Assembly (NCBI GenBank): GCA_049511415.1 | Contig: JBEKYC010000043.1 | Span: 1-60,480 of the forward strand | Direction: 5' to 3' | DNA from: Bog-159 sp049511415 | Lineage (GTDB): Bacteria > Acidobacteriota > Terriglobia > Bryobacterales > Bryobacteraceae | Length of the DNA: 60,480 nucleotides | Part shown: one piece after another, positions 50,805 through 60,480 of the stretch | How positions within the stretch are numbered: the stretch's first letter is position 1 | Layout of the letters: the number at the start of each line of letters is the position of its first letter | Made by a program: the position numbers and the translations under genes | Notes under the pieces: model-generated | Database searches by the model: none | Seen by the model: the letters and a program-made list of their open reading frames with translations, nothing else | Told to the model about the DNA's origin: nothing

Positions 50805-51983
50805 ATGCCTGGCGTGGCTGCTTCCGTGGAAAATGTTCCGCACTCGCGGATTCGCGAACTGGCGGAGATCGCTATGTCCATGGACGGGGTGCTGCGCCTC
50901 TATTTCGGCGAATCCAACCTGCCCACCCCGGATTTCATCAAACGCGCCGCCACGGCGGCCCTCGCCGACGGCTACACTTTCTACACCGAGAACGCCGGCC
51001 TGCCCTCGTTGCGCCGCGCGATCGCCCTGAAATACGGCGAACTGCAGAACGTCGATCTGGACCCACACACCGAAATCGTAGTCACGGCTTCGGGAGTGCA
51101 GGCGCTGCAGGTAGCCATCCGATCGGTCCTCGATCCGGGTGACGAAGTTCTGATTCTGACTCCGGCATGGCCTAACGGATCGTCCATCGTCGCCATGGCC
51201 AATGCGGTCGCGCGGCAAATCCCGCATGCCCTGCGCGGCGATCGTTACGCCATCGATTTCGATGCCCTGGAGGCTGCGATCACCCCGCGCACGCGGCTGC
51301 TTCTGTATACCTCGCCGTCCAACCCCTTGGGTTGGGTGGCCACCGACGAAGACCAGCAGCGTCTGCTGGATTTCAGCAGGCGGCACGATCTCTGGCTCAT
51401 CGCCGACGAGGTCTACGACCGGTTGTATTATTCCGGCGGAGCGTTAGGCAAGCCGGTGCCGTCCATCCTGCGAAAGGCAACCCGCGAAGATGCCGTGATG
51501 GTGGCGCAATCGTTTTCCAAAGCTTATTGCATGACCGGTTGGCGCGTCGGCTGGCTGATCGCGCGGCGCGATCTGGCGCATAAGGCCACCCAACTCAACG
51601 AATTCATCATTTCGCATGCGCCCAGCTTCGCGCAAAAGGCGGCTGAGACCGCCTTGGCGTGCGGCGAGGAAGAACTGGTCCGCATGTTGGAACGGCTCAA
51701 ACAGAATCGCGATCTTTGCCTGGAAGCGCTGGCCGGCATGCCGGGCGTTACGGTTCCAGTTCCGGATGGCGCATTTTATCTGTTTCCGAAAATTGCAGGC
51801 CTCACCGACTCCTTCGCATTCTGCCGCGGCCTCCTCGACCATGGCCGCGTAGGCCTGGCGCCAGGCGTCGCGTTCGGCGCCGGCGGAGAAGGCTCCCTGC
51901 GCATCTGCTACGCCGCCGAGCGCGGCATTCTGGAGCCCGCCATGGAGCGGCTTGGCAGCTTCTTGCGGCAACGCCCTTTCTAG
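50805..51983 (+). CDS. Class I/II PLP-dependent aminotransferase
   Basis: A 392-aa fold-type I aminotransferase. VVTASGVQALQVAIRSVLDP is the cofactor phosphate region, TSPSNPLGWVATDEDQ and LWLIADEVYDRLYY hold the Asn and Asp/Tyr contacts, and Lys239 in SFSKAYCMTGWRVGWLIAR is the Schiff-base lysine. The C-terminal arginine lies near GSLRICYA. Substrate may be aspartate or another amino acid. Confidence 0.92.
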   Translation: MPGVAASVENVPHSRIRELAEIAMSMDGVLRLYFGESNLPTPDFIKRAATAALADGYTFYTENAGLPSLRRAIALKYGELQNVDLDPHTEIVVTASGVQALQVAIRSVLDPGDEVLILTPAWPNGSSIVAMANAVARQIPHALRGDRYAIDFDALEAAITPRTRLLLYTSPSNPLGWVATDEDQQRLLDFSRRHDLWLIADEVYDRLYYSGGALGKPVPSILRKATREDAVMVAQSFSKAYCMTGWRVGWLIARRDLAHKATQLNEFIISHAPSFAQKAAETALACGEEELVRMLERLKQNRDLCLEALAGMPGVTVPVPDGAFYLFPKIAGLTDSFAFCRGLLDHGRVGLAPGVAFGAGGEGSLRICYAAERGILEPAMERLGSFLRQRPF

Positions 51984-52068
51984 TACCAGTACGAATCCAA
52001 CGTTCCAAATAGGTAATAATAAGCTCAATTTAATGGATTGGGACGGCCAAGTCGGCTAGACTTGGACG

Positions 52069-53808
52069 ATGGAGAAGGTTCGAATTCGCACATGCGAATG
52101 TCTCATATTGTGCCTGTTGATACTTCTGGCTGCTTCGCTCCATGCGCAGAGCTTTTCGGGTGTTTTGACGGGACAATACGACACCAATCGTTCCGGCGCC
52201 AATCTCGAAGAGACTCTATTGACGCCTTCGAACGTTTCTCCGGGTAGTTTCGGCTTGCTGTTCGCCCAAACGGTCGATTCGAGCATTTTCGCACAGCCGC
52301 TCTATGTGCCCAATCTCACGGTTAATGGCGCGGTCCACAATGTCGTAATCGTGGCCACGCTGAACAATTCGGTGTTTGCGTTCGATGCGGATACCGCACA
52401 GCCGGCGCTGTGGCACACGTCCCTCGGGTCGCCGGCGAAAATCGGGTTCCCCGCTACGCCCATCATCGGCGTGCTGAGCACGCCCGTAATCGACACCAGC
52501 TTGAACGCGATTTTCGTGGTGGCACTCTCCGGCCAGACCGGCAAATTGGTCTATACCCTGTACGCGCTCAATCTCCAGACCGGCAAGGCACTGACACAAG
52601 TTCCGATCCAAGGCGCGGTGGCCGGTACGGGCGACAATTCGCAGTCCACCTCCTGCGTGGCGTGGAACGGGAGCACTGTCGAGCCGCCGTGCATGCCCTT
52701 CATGCCGACGCAACAGTTACAGCGTCCGGCTCTGCTGGAAGACACCGACTCGACCATCTACGTCGGCTTTGGCACACGTAGTGGTTCGGAAGCCACCAGC
52801 CCCTACCACGGGTGGCTGTTTGCCTACCAATTTGCAGGGAACGCCTTCACGCAGACGATGATCTTCAACAGCACCGAGAGCGCGGCGCAAAGCGGACAGA
52901 AGTGTTCGGGCACGAAGCCGCCCACAAACCAGTGCGGCCATGGCGGCGGCATCTGGATGTCGGGACGAGGCCCCGCTTTGGATTCCACGGGAATTTATGC
53001 CGTCACCGGCAACGGCGGATACGGTGGCACAGGGTCGGGCAACTGGGCCGAATCGGTGCTACGGCTGAGCAATTTCGGCGCTGTCCAGGATGCCTACACA
53101 CCCAGCAATTACACCAACCTGAACTCGTCCGACCTGGATCTGGGGGATGCGGGTACAATTCTATTCACCAGCTCGAACGCCACCACCCAGAACCTCATGG
53201 TGGTTGCGGGAAAAACCGGCAAGGTGTATGTTTTGAACCGCGCGGGCCTGGGCGGGCTTAGCAACACGGGAACCATTCAATCGTTCGTGGGGACCACCGC
53301 CAACTGTGGTAACGGACCCGGCCAGTCGGCTTGTTACGAGATCCACAGCATGGCGTATTGGGCGCGCGCCAGCGCCGACCCGATATTCTATATCTGGGCC
53401 TGGGGCGATGTGCTGCGCGCCTGGGACTTCAATTCCGCCACTAACCAGTTCTCGCCCGATGCCAATCAAGGCGCGATGGCCGCGGCCAATTATCCGGGAG
53501 GCGGTATTTCGATTTCCGCCGATGGCGACAACGATGGAATCGTGTGGGCCATCGTCCCCACGATCACTGCGGGCGGCGCGGAGGAAGGCGCGCTCTACGC
53601 TTTCAACGCCGCTAACGTAAGTACGCCCTTGTGGAACAGCACCGACTATTGGTTTGCGACGAAGTTCACCAGCCCCGTGGTCGCCAACGGCAAGGTGTAT
53701 GTGCCCAGCTCGGTCTCTCCGTCGACGGTGACGCCCAGCTATTCTCCGCAACTGCGCGTTTACGGATTGTGCAGCTCCTGTGCCGGCGCGGCTTCCCCGC
53801 GGAAGTGA
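52069..53808 (+). CDS. Secreted PQQ-like beta-propeller protein
   Basis: A 579-aa exported protein. A basic start and hydrophobic helix (CLILCLLILLAASLHAQ) form the signal peptide. QYDTNRSGANLEETLLTPSN begins a propeller with PQQ-like repeats (VVIVATLNNSVFAFDADT, NLMVVAGKTGKVYVLNRAGL, GALYAFNAANVSTPLWNS). Six or more cysteines suggest disulfides. No catalytic motif of quinoprotein dehydrogenases is visible, so enzyme activity is not claimed. Confidence 0.78.
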   Translation: MEKVRIRTCECLILCLLILLAASLHAQSFSGVLTGQYDTNRSGANLEETLLTPSNVSPGSFGLLFAQTVDSSIFAQPLYVPNLTVNGAVHNVVIVATLNNSVFAFDADTAQPALWHTSLGSPAKIGFPATPIIGVLSTPVIDTSLNAIFVVALSGQTGKLVYTLYALNLQTGKALTQVPIQGAVAGTGDNSQSTSCVAWNGSTVEPPCMPFMPTQQLQRPALLEDTDSTIYVGFGTRSGSEATSPYHGWLFAYQFAGNAFTQTMIFNSTESAAQSGQKCSGTKPPTNQCGHGGGIWMSGRGPALDSTGIYAVTGNGGYGGTGSGNWAESVLRLSNFGAVQDAYTPSNYTNLNSSDLDLGDAGTILFTSSNATTQNLMVVAGKTGKVYVLNRAGLGGLSNTGTIQSFVGTTANCGNGPGQSACYEIHSMAYWARASADPIFYIWAWGDVLRAWDFNSATNQFSPDANQGAMAAANYPGGGISISADGDNDGIVWAIVPTITAGGAEEGALYAFNAANVSTPLWNSTDYWFATKFTSPVVANGKVYVPSSVSPSTVTPSYSPQLRVYGLCSSCAGAASPRK

Positions 53809-53879
53809 TGTCCGCCTAAATCCAAAATACGGGCGCTCTCGTATCCCTCTTGTAATTCACTTCACCCCTGGAGGGAAGA

Positions 53880-55316
53880 ATGCGAGTAAAAGCCTTCCGC
53901 GCAGCCGCCGCCACTCTCTTGATGGCCACCGGCGCTTTCGCCGCCAGTCACCGCAACGGGCCGCTGCTGCTTGAAGACCAAACAGCCAATCTGAACGACT
54001 TTTACATCTTTCGCAGTTGGGAGCAGGGACACACCAACAGCGTCGTGATGAGCATGAGCGTGCAGGGCTTTCAGAATCCGGACAACGGACCCAGCTACTA
54101 CAAGTTTTCGAGTAGCGTTCTGTACCGGTTCAACGTCAATAATTCACGCGGTCTGGATGGCAATCCAGACATGCAAATCGATTTCGTGTTCGTCGACAAC
54201 ATCGCTCCGAATGCTCCGTTCGTTTCGTATTTCGGTCCGATCGCCAGCATCGACGACCCGGGCATTCTGCTGAAAGAAACCTATGTGGTGGTGGTCCGCA
54301 ATCTGGCTACCGGCACGGCCGCTTTCTTTGACACGGATGTAAACGGACACGTGCTTTCCGTGGCCCCGCCCAACACCGGCCCGAAAGGCACGCCCAATTA
54401 CGAAGCGAATCTGGGCCAGCCGTCCATTTTCACGCTTTCCAACGGCATGCGGGTCTTCGCCGGTCCGCGGGATGACGCTTTCTATTTCGATAGCGGCGCC
54501 ACCTTCGACTACCTCAATTTCCGCGCGCCCGCCCCGGTTCTGACCGGAGCCGCCGACCAGGCCCCAGGCGCCATGTACCCCAACGCCGTGGATGGCTTCG
54601 CCGGCTATAACATCAGCCTGATCGCGGTGGAAGTGCCCATCAATATGGTCACCGCGAATGCCTCGATCCCGACCAATACCTCCGATCCGAACGCGCACAT
54701 CGCCGCCTGGGCCGCGACTCTCCGCCAGCAGGTGACCGTGCGCCAGAGCCCCAACGATCCGGTACAGTTTGGCGAATACGTGCAGGTGGATCGCGTCGGC
54801 AACCCGCTCACCGTCGAACTTCTGATCCCGCTGGGCATGAAGGACTATTGGAACCGCAGCGATCCGGCCAATGATGCGCAGTTCGCGCCGCTGATCGCGG
54901 ATCCGTTCTTCGTCGATGCGGTGCTCAAAGGCGTTTACGGACTGAACGTGCCGCCGGCGCCGCGCAACGACCTATTGGGCGTCTATGTGCCCGACATCAC
55001 ACGGATCGATCTCACCATTGCGGGCGTTCCCACCGCGCAGCAGAGCCGCCTGGGCCCGCTCGCCGGGGACAACGCCGGGTGGCCTTCCGGTGGACGCCGG
55101 CCGGCTGACGACGTGGTCGATATCGGGCTGCGTGCTGCCGCGGGCGTGCTCGTTTCCGGCTTCGACATCGCGCCAAACAACGAACTGGGCGATGGCGTGA
55201 ACTCCAACGACGTTCCGTTGCTCGATCGTTTTCCATTCCATGCTCCGCCACATGCAGGCTATCTGCATAGCCAGGAGAACGGAACCAACAGTCAGGGAAT
55301 GCCCACCGGACAGTAA
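53880..55316 (+). CDS. DUF4331 family exported protein
   Basis: A 478-aa protein. A signal peptide (FRAAAATLLMATGAFAAS) leads into SHRNGPLLLEDQTANLNDFY, the start signature of DUF4331. The remainder has the family features: DPGILLKETYVVVVRN, RVFAGPRDDAFYFD, GYNISLIAVEVPINMV, VQVDRVGNPLTVELLIPLGM and DDVVDIGLRAAAG. The function is unknown. It heads a DUF4331-TPR-HEAT gene set on one strand. A GGAGGG ribosome-binding site precedes the ATG. Confidence 0.88.
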   Translation: MRVKAFRAAAATLLMATGAFAASHRNGPLLLEDQTANLNDFYIFRSWEQGHTNSVVMSMSVQGFQNPDNGPSYYKFSSSVLYRFNVNNSRGLDGNPDMQIDFVFVDNIAPNAPFVSYFGPIASIDDPGILLKETYVVVVRNLATGTAAFFDTDVNGHVLSVAPPNTGPKGTPNYEANLGQPSIFTLSNGMRVFAGPRDDAFYFDSGATFDYLNFRAPAPVLTGAADQAPGAMYPNAVDGFAGYNISLIAVEVPINMVTANASIPTNTSDPNAHIAAWAATLRQQVTVRQSPNDPVQFGEYVQVDRVGNPLTVELLIPLGMKDYWNRSDPANDAQFAPLIADPFFVDAVLKGVYGLNVPPAPRNDLLGVYVPDITRIDLTIAGVPTAQQSRLGPLAGDNAGWPSGGRRPADDVVDIGLRAAAGVLVSGFDIAPNNELGDGVNSNDVPLLDRFPFHAPPHAGYLHSQENGTNSQGMPTGQ

Positions 55317-55330
55317 GAGTGGGCGAATCA

Positions 55331-55354
55331 GGGCCGGGGCTTTGTTCCCGGCCC
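55331..55354 (+). other. GC-rich hairpin between the DUF4331 and TPR genes
   Basis: GGGCCGGG at 55331-55338 pairs with CCCGGCCC at 55347-55354 across an 8-base loop. It is within the intergenic leader 20 bases before the TPR start codon and lacks a T-tract directly after, so it looks more like a processing or stabilising hairpin than a full terminator. Confidence 0.55.
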
Positions 55355-55373
55355 GTCACCAGGAGCCATCCCC

Positions 55374-56663
55374 ATGCGAATCATCACATCGTTGTTAATT
55401 CTCTGCGGCGTTTTAGCGGCACAGTCCCCCGAGCCCGACCGGCTCATGCAAGCCCTGACGGATCGTGCCATGGCGGACCAAATCAATCGCCTGAAGACCG
55501 ACGAACGCATCCGCGTTTATGAAGCCCTGGTCAAGAATAAGCCGGCCGAGTTGCATTACCAGAATCTGCTGGCCGGCAGCTTCATTCAGAAGATGCGCGA
55601 GACCATGGACGCCGGCTATCTGGACCGTGCGTCGAAGATCGTCGAGTCCGTTCTGTCCAACGACCCTGCGGACTATGAAGCGCTGCGCATGCGCAGCCAG
55701 ATTGAGCTGGAGCGGCACAACTTCACGCAAGTCGCCGAGTATTCCCGGCAATTGACCGCCAACTCGCCCGACGATCCGTGGAATTGGGGCACGCTGGGCG
55801 ACTCCCTGATGGAGTTGGGGCAGTATGACAAAGCGGCCGAAGCGTACCAGCGCATGGTGAGCCTGCGGCCGGATCTCTCCAGTTACAATCGCGCGTCGTA
55901 TTACCGTTTTGTGGCGGGTGATGCGCCGGGCGCTATCGCCATCATGAAGCGGGCCATCGAATCGGGCAGCAGGTCCATGGAGAACGTCGCCTGGTGTGAC
56001 GTGGATTTAGGCAACATGTATTTCAAGATCGGGCAGGTAGCCGACGCCGAACGCGCCTACTTGTCCGCCTTGCGGGCCTTTCCGGGCTATTATCCGGCGT
56101 ATGCGGGATTGGGGCACGCGTACGCCGCGCAAGGCAATATTGCGCAAGCCATAGAGAGCTACACGCGGGCGCAGTCGGCCGTGCCGCTGGTGGAGTACGC
56201 CGCGGCGCTGGAGGATCTCTATAAGCTGGCCGGCAAGCCGGACGAGGCCCGCAGGCAGTCCGGCATGGTCGACATGATCGACAAGATGGAGCAGGCCAGT
56301 GGTTTGAATGTGAATCGCAACCTGGCCATGGCTTACGCCGACCGCGACCGCAAGCTGGATCGCGCGCTGACGCTGATCCAGGGCGAACTGCGCGGCCGGC
56401 GCGATATCTACACCTATGATGCGCTGGCTTGGGTGCTGTATAAGAACAAGAATTACGAAGCAGCCGGACGCGCCAAGGAAAAAGCTTTGGAACTGGGCAC
56501 GCCGGAACCTATGTTTTACTATCACGCGGGAATGATCGAGCGGGCGCTGGGACAGCCGGACCAGGCGCACAAGCATCTGGAAAAGGCTTTGGCCCTGAAT
56601 GCCCGCTTCGATCCGCGGCAGGCGCCGCTGGCGGATGCCGCTTTAAAGGAGATGGCACAATGA
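55374..56663 (+). CDS. Exported TPR protein
   Basis: A 429-aa protein with signal peptide (IITSLLILCGVLAAQS). About eight TPR-like helix pairs follow, for example DPWNWGTLGDSLMELGQYDK, NRASYYRFVAGDAPGAIAIM, YPAYAGLGHAYAAQGNIAQA and PMFYYHAGMIERALGQPDQA. It is predicted to be a periplasmic scaffold. It overlaps the HEAT gene by 4 bases and follows DUF4331, suggesting a secreted-protein module. Confidence 0.85.
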   Translation: MRIITSLLILCGVLAAQSPEPDRLMQALTDRAMADQINRLKTDERIRVYEALVKNKPAELHYQNLLAGSFIQKMRETMDAGYLDRASKIVESVLSNDPADYEALRMRSQIELERHNFTQVAEYSRQLTANSPDDPWNWGTLGDSLMELGQYDKAAEAYQRMVSLRPDLSSYNRASYYRFVAGDAPGAIAIMKRAIESGSRSMENVAWCDVDLGNMYFKIGQVADAERAYLSALRAFPGYYPAYAGLGHAYAAQGNIAQAIESYTRAQSAVPLVEYAAALEDLYKLAGKPDEARRQSGMVDMIDKMEQASGLNVNRNLAMAYADRDRKLDRALTLIQGELRGRRDIYTYDALAWVLYKNKNYEAAGRAKEKALELGTPEPMFYYHAGMIERALGQPDQAHKHLEKALALNARFDPRQAPLADAALKEMAQ

Positions 56664-57412
56664 AACGCTTTTACGTATTTCTGTTTTGCTCGGCCGCCCT
56701 GGCGTCCGGCGATCCGGTGGGCCGGATGCTCGACGAGAAGCTGAATACGGCGCAGCGCAATAACGCCTGCTTCGCATTGCGCGGCAATCGTGCGCCGGAA
56801 ACCATCGCCGCCATGCGCGGCGCCCTCGCCAGCGACGTCGTGCGCGCTTGCGCCGCGCGGAATCTGCAAGAGGCCGGCGCGGTGGAAGAGTTGAAAAGTG
56901 CGCTGGCGGCGCCGCAGCCTGAAGTTCGCGCCGTGGCCGCGCGAGAGCTGGGCAAGTTCGAAAAGCCAGAATTGATCGAAGTACTGGTGAAGGCCGCGCG
57001 CGATCCCAGTGCGTTGGTGGCCACGAACGCGGTGATGGGTCTGGGCGAGTACCACGATAAGGTTGTCTTACCGTACCTGCTGGACCTGTCCCAAGGCAGC
57101 GGTCCGGCGGCGGTAGCCGCCCTAAGCCGGGCTGCGCGCTTCGATGAACCGGCCACGCTGCCTACCGCGCGCCAGCTGCTCGCTGGAAAAGACGTGGCTG
57201 CCAAGCTGCTCGCGCTGGTGATCGTGGGCGATTGCGGCGACGCCGCCGACCTGCCGCGGCTGCGCGAGATCGCCGCCCGCAACGAATCGCTGACCTCGCG
57301 CGGGCGCGGCTTCGGCTTGCTGCCCTCGCTCAATCTGGGCCGCGCGGCGGCCAATGCCATCCATGCCATCGAGAAACGGCAGTCTTCCGCGCCTACGGTG
57401 CAACCGGGCTAG
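56660..57412 (+). CDS. HEAT-repeat protein
   Basis: A 250-aa exported protein (signal RFYVFLFCSAALASG) with HEAT-type repeats: ETIAAMRGALASDVVRACAA, EVRAVAARELGKFEKPELIE and LVATNAVMGLGEYHDKVVLP. These bind other proteins. It is translationally coupled to the TPR protein (ATGA overlap), so the two may form a complex. Confidence 0.82.
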   Translation: MKRFYVFLFCSAALASGDPVGRMLDEKLNTAQRNNACFALRGNRAPETIAAMRGALASDVVRACAARNLQEAGAVEELKSALAAPQPEVRAVAARELGKFEKPELIEVLVKAARDPSALVATNAVMGLGEYHDKVVLPYLLDLSQGSGPAAVAALSRAARFDEPATLPTARQLLAGKDVAAKLLALVIVGDCGDAADLPRLREIAARNESLTSRGRGFGLLPSLNLGRAAANAIHAIEKRQSSAPTVQPG

Positions 57413-57728
57413 AGCAATCTGATTTGGCGGCGGCGCGGACCAACGTCCTTTGTGTCTCCCAAGACAATGGTCCGCGCTCATTTTGTTCAGGCCCGTAGTG
57501 CGGAATTTCCCATACCTTCGGCTTGACGTGCAAATTCCCTCCGAGTGTGGTACATATAGGTTTGCAGCATGGGCGGGTTCCCTGACCTGTTTTTGCTGGC
57601 GCGCTTAAAGTCCATTCCACGAACCCCTCCGGTAACTCAATGATCACGACCGTAGCGTGGAGTTTCACGGGCGCACCCTGGGTTGGAGATACATCCCTCC
57701 TACGATTTTTGGAGTAGCGCAATTCCCC
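57413..57728. other. Intergenic region after the HEAT gene
   Basis: This 316-base stretch carries no supportable gene. It holds the hairpin at 57433-57487 and, further on, a relatively AT-richer stretch before the zinc-ribbon gene that may contain its promoter. The open frame from 57657 is best explained by a start further inside at 57729. Confidence 0.5.
57433..57487 (+). terminator. Hairpin terminator after the HEAT gene
   Basis: GCGCGGACCA at 57433-57442 is exactly complementary to TGGTCCGCGC at 57478-57487; the loop itself contains a shorter GTCT/AGAC stem. CATTTTG follows. The long loop makes it an imperfect intrinsic terminator, but its place just past the gene end supports the call. 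Confidence 0.55.
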
Positions 57729-58211
57729 ATGGATAGCGATAGAAGATACAGACAACCGGGTTACCAAGACTCGGACCGCTCTGGTTTTAAAGAGCGCCGC
57801 GGCGGTGACGAACGGCCTCGCACGCCCGGTCCCAAGCCGCCCATCGACATAACCGGACCGCGCCTGCCGCGACTGGTACAAGCGGTAACCGCGTCCCGTT
57901 GTTTCAACTGTTCCACGCAACTGCCCAGTGGAATCGATTGGACCGGCAATTGTCCGAAATGCAGCGTGCCTTTGCATTGCTGCAAACAGTGCACTTATTT
58001 CGAACCGTCCACCAGGTTTCAATGCATGAAGCCGATTCCGGTGCGAATTCCGGTGAAGGACAAGGCGAATGAGTGCACGCTATTCTCGGCTCGCGTAACG
58101 GTGGCGCGCGATGGCAATGCCGCCGCGGCTCCTCCGCCCGGTCCAACCGTGCAGGCGCCCAGCAGCCCGGACGCCGCGCGTAGCGCGTTCGATAAGCTCT
58201 TCAAGAAGTAG
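57729..58211 (+). CDS. Zinc-ribbon protein of unknown function
   Basis: A 160-aa hydrophilic protein. Residues 1-50 are charged and low-complexity (MDSDRRYRQPGYQDSDRSG). The core has cysteine pairs CFNC, CPKC, CCKQC and later single cysteines in FQCM and NECTLF, so two zinc-binding knuckles are likely. The C-terminus is Pro/Ala-rich and ends in DKLFKK. I do not recognise a named family. The start at 57729 is chosen over 57657, which would add an uncharacteristic tail. Confidence 0.65.
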   Translation: MDSDRRYRQPGYQDSDRSGFKERRGGDERPRTPGPKPPIDITGPRLPRLVQAVTASRCFNCSTQLPSGIDWTGNCPKCSVPLHCCKQCTYFEPSTRFQCMKPIPVRIPVKDKANECTLFSARVTVARDGNAAAAPPPGPTVQAPSSPDAARSAFDKLFKK

Positions 58212-58217
58212 GCGCGG

Positions 58218-58736
58218 TCACGGCGTCTGCGCGGCATGCGCCGCGGTTGTCTTTAGATGACCGTGGAAACCCAGATCCTCCCCCGTTAAGAGCTTGGTTG
58301 CGAAAATAATCTGCCCCGTGTGGCCGGAGAAGTGTTCCACCACGTGGTAAATGGCTTCGAGCACGGTTACGTCATAGCTCTGCACGGTAATACGGCGGGT
58401 CAGATCTTCCGGCGGCAACGCGGCGATCGTGGCGATAGCCGCGCCGGCTGCGGCGCGAAGATGCGCGGCCAGATCCGGCGCTGCCAGCCCCGTGCGCGCG
58501 GCGAATTCCGCATCCCGCTGGCGCACGTCCGGCTTGCCGCCCACTCCTGAAACGATCCACTGGCGCACGTTGCCGCTCAGATGCAGGACCAGGTTCCCGA
58601 CGGCATTTTCGCTTTCGCTGGTGCGCGCCCAGATCTGTTCTTCGCTCAGGCGCGCCAGGCAATCTTCAATGCGGCCCGCGTCCTGGCGGAGTTTGCGCGC
58701 GGAATAATCCAGGAAGACGGCGGCACAGGAATCCAT
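58218..58736 (-). CDS. DinB-family protein (DUF1572-like)
   Basis: A 172-aa cytoplasmic DinB/YfiT-like four-helix protein. Features include RIEDCLARLSEEQIWARTSE, NAVGNLVLHLSGNVRQWIVS with the first metal histidine, and VLEAIYHVVEHFSGHTGQII with the others (two histidines in the same helix). The ATG at 58736 is preferred to the TTG two codons upstream. It follows the small ORF at 58739-58930 by 2 bases. Confidence 0.87.
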   Translation of the reverse strand: MDSCAAVFLDYSARKLRQDAGRIEDCLARLSEEQIWARTSESENAVGNLVLHLSGNVRQWIVSGVGGKPDVRQRDAEFAARTGLAAPDLAAHLRAAAGAAIATIAALPPEDLTRRITVQSYDVTVLEAIYHVVEHFSGHTGQIIFATKLLTGEDLGFHGHLKTTAAHAAQTP

Positions 58737-58738
58737 AA

Positions 58739-58930
58739 TCAATCAGGATACAGCGATTCGAAGGGCCAGGACAGATCTCGCAACTGATGGCTGTGCCAAA
58801 TGGTGTTCCGCTCTTCCAGCCCAACAGGGGCGCGAAACGGCCCATCTGGCGTTGACCAACAGGCTCCGGGTTCGTAAATGTCCTGTTCGCCCGGTTCGAT
58901 CCCTCCCATATGAATTGCGAGGATGCGCAT
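58739..58930 (-). CDS. Small hypothetical protein upstream of DinB
   Basis: A 63-aa frame from the ATG at 58930: MRILAIHMGGIEPGEQDIYE, later ERNTIWHSHQLRDLSWPFES. It ends 2 bases before the DinB start, which is compatible with coupling. I see no family resemblance and no clear ribosome-binding site; a longer frame continues to 59062. Confidence 0.35.
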   Translation of the reverse strand: MRILAIHMGGIEPGEQDIYEPGACWSTPDGPFRAPVGLEERNTIWHSHQLRDLSWPFESLYPD

Positions 58931-59089
58931 GCGTGGTTTGCGTGCAATCGAAAACGGCCGGGCGGCCCGTCCGCTCACTATCAATGGATTTGTCCGGGCG
59001 CCGAGGCGAAGCACCTTCGGCTGTTGGGCCGTGCGCCCGAGTCTTAGAGCTACACGCCGCATGCTAGATTAATCCTCGTGACACGACCA

Positions 59090-60480
<1,391 letters not shown>

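Noticed and set aside
58880..58910. A tRNA-like T-loop word (ggttcgatccc)
   Set aside because: No matching acceptor stem, anticodon arm or D-arm could be found around it.

Overview
The window is about 60 kb of GC-rich bacterial DNA, densely packed on both strands, with no rRNA, tRNA, CRISPR array or intact transposase that I can see. The gene content suggests an acidobacterium of the Solibacter/Bryobacter type: a secretin carrying both TPR and cohesin domains, VCBS/FG-GAP proteins, PadR plus a HAAS-type membrane protein, a DUF5060/GH140-like glycosidase, DUF4331, ALDH7, many ECF sigma factors and DinB proteins. This placement is an inference from gene content, since no phylogenetic marker RNA is present.

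Layout. 0-3.7 kb: dgt (running off the left edge), a membrane TPR protein, and divergently a MerR regulator and a VCBS protein. 3.7-8.7 kb: a tight co-directional glycan/glycoprotein cluster (GT2, polyprenol-phosphate-type GT2, DUF2304, a TMTC-like GT-C/TPR protein, GT4). 8.7-12.6 kb: an ECF sigma factor with a membrane partner, an unknown 394-aa protein, a decayed copy of the membrane partner's tail, a broken PIN toxin with its antitoxin, and an HNH nuclease. 12.6-18.7 kb: a CocE hydrolase with an enolase-superfamily enzyme, a frame-scrambled coiled-coil gene, an S41 protease and a fatty-acid desaturase. 18.9-25.1 kb: a 14-repeat VCBS protein and a 1120-aa CPBP protease with a duplicated ectodomain, then a dead XRE gene and a decayed copy of the CPBP tail. 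25.2-29.5 kb: DUF2971, a weakly coding stretch, phospholipase C with a beta-barrel partner, and a HicB relic. 29.5-34 kb: radical SAM, ALDH7, a sigma-like/zinc-finger protein, a PEGA protein and a methyltransferase. 34-37.5 kb: secretin and two pseudopilins. 37.5-49 kb: smpB, pepA, DinB, an Xre-RES toxin-antitoxin pair, a YCII-YCII-ECF sigma module, DsbA and MauE-like proteins, a frameshifted HAAS gene with PadR, a glycosidase and guaB. 49-60.5 kb: secreted beta-propellers, cytochrome c, an aminotransferase, DUF4331-TPR-HEAT, a zinc-ribbon protein, DinB, and a fucose/arabinose isomerase-like gene cut by the right edge.

The most interesting themes are three. First, there are two independent places where the 3' end of a membrane-protein gene recurs downstream as a degenerate copy, each next to a broken toxin-antitoxin locus. 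Second, several genes can be shown by reading alternate frames to be frameshifted or compensated. Third, some architectures are unusual: a sigma-like protein fused to an anti-sigma-type zinc motif, a CPBP protease with a repeated ectodomain, and a secretin-cohesin fusion. Nothing here can be proved a new system from sequence alone.
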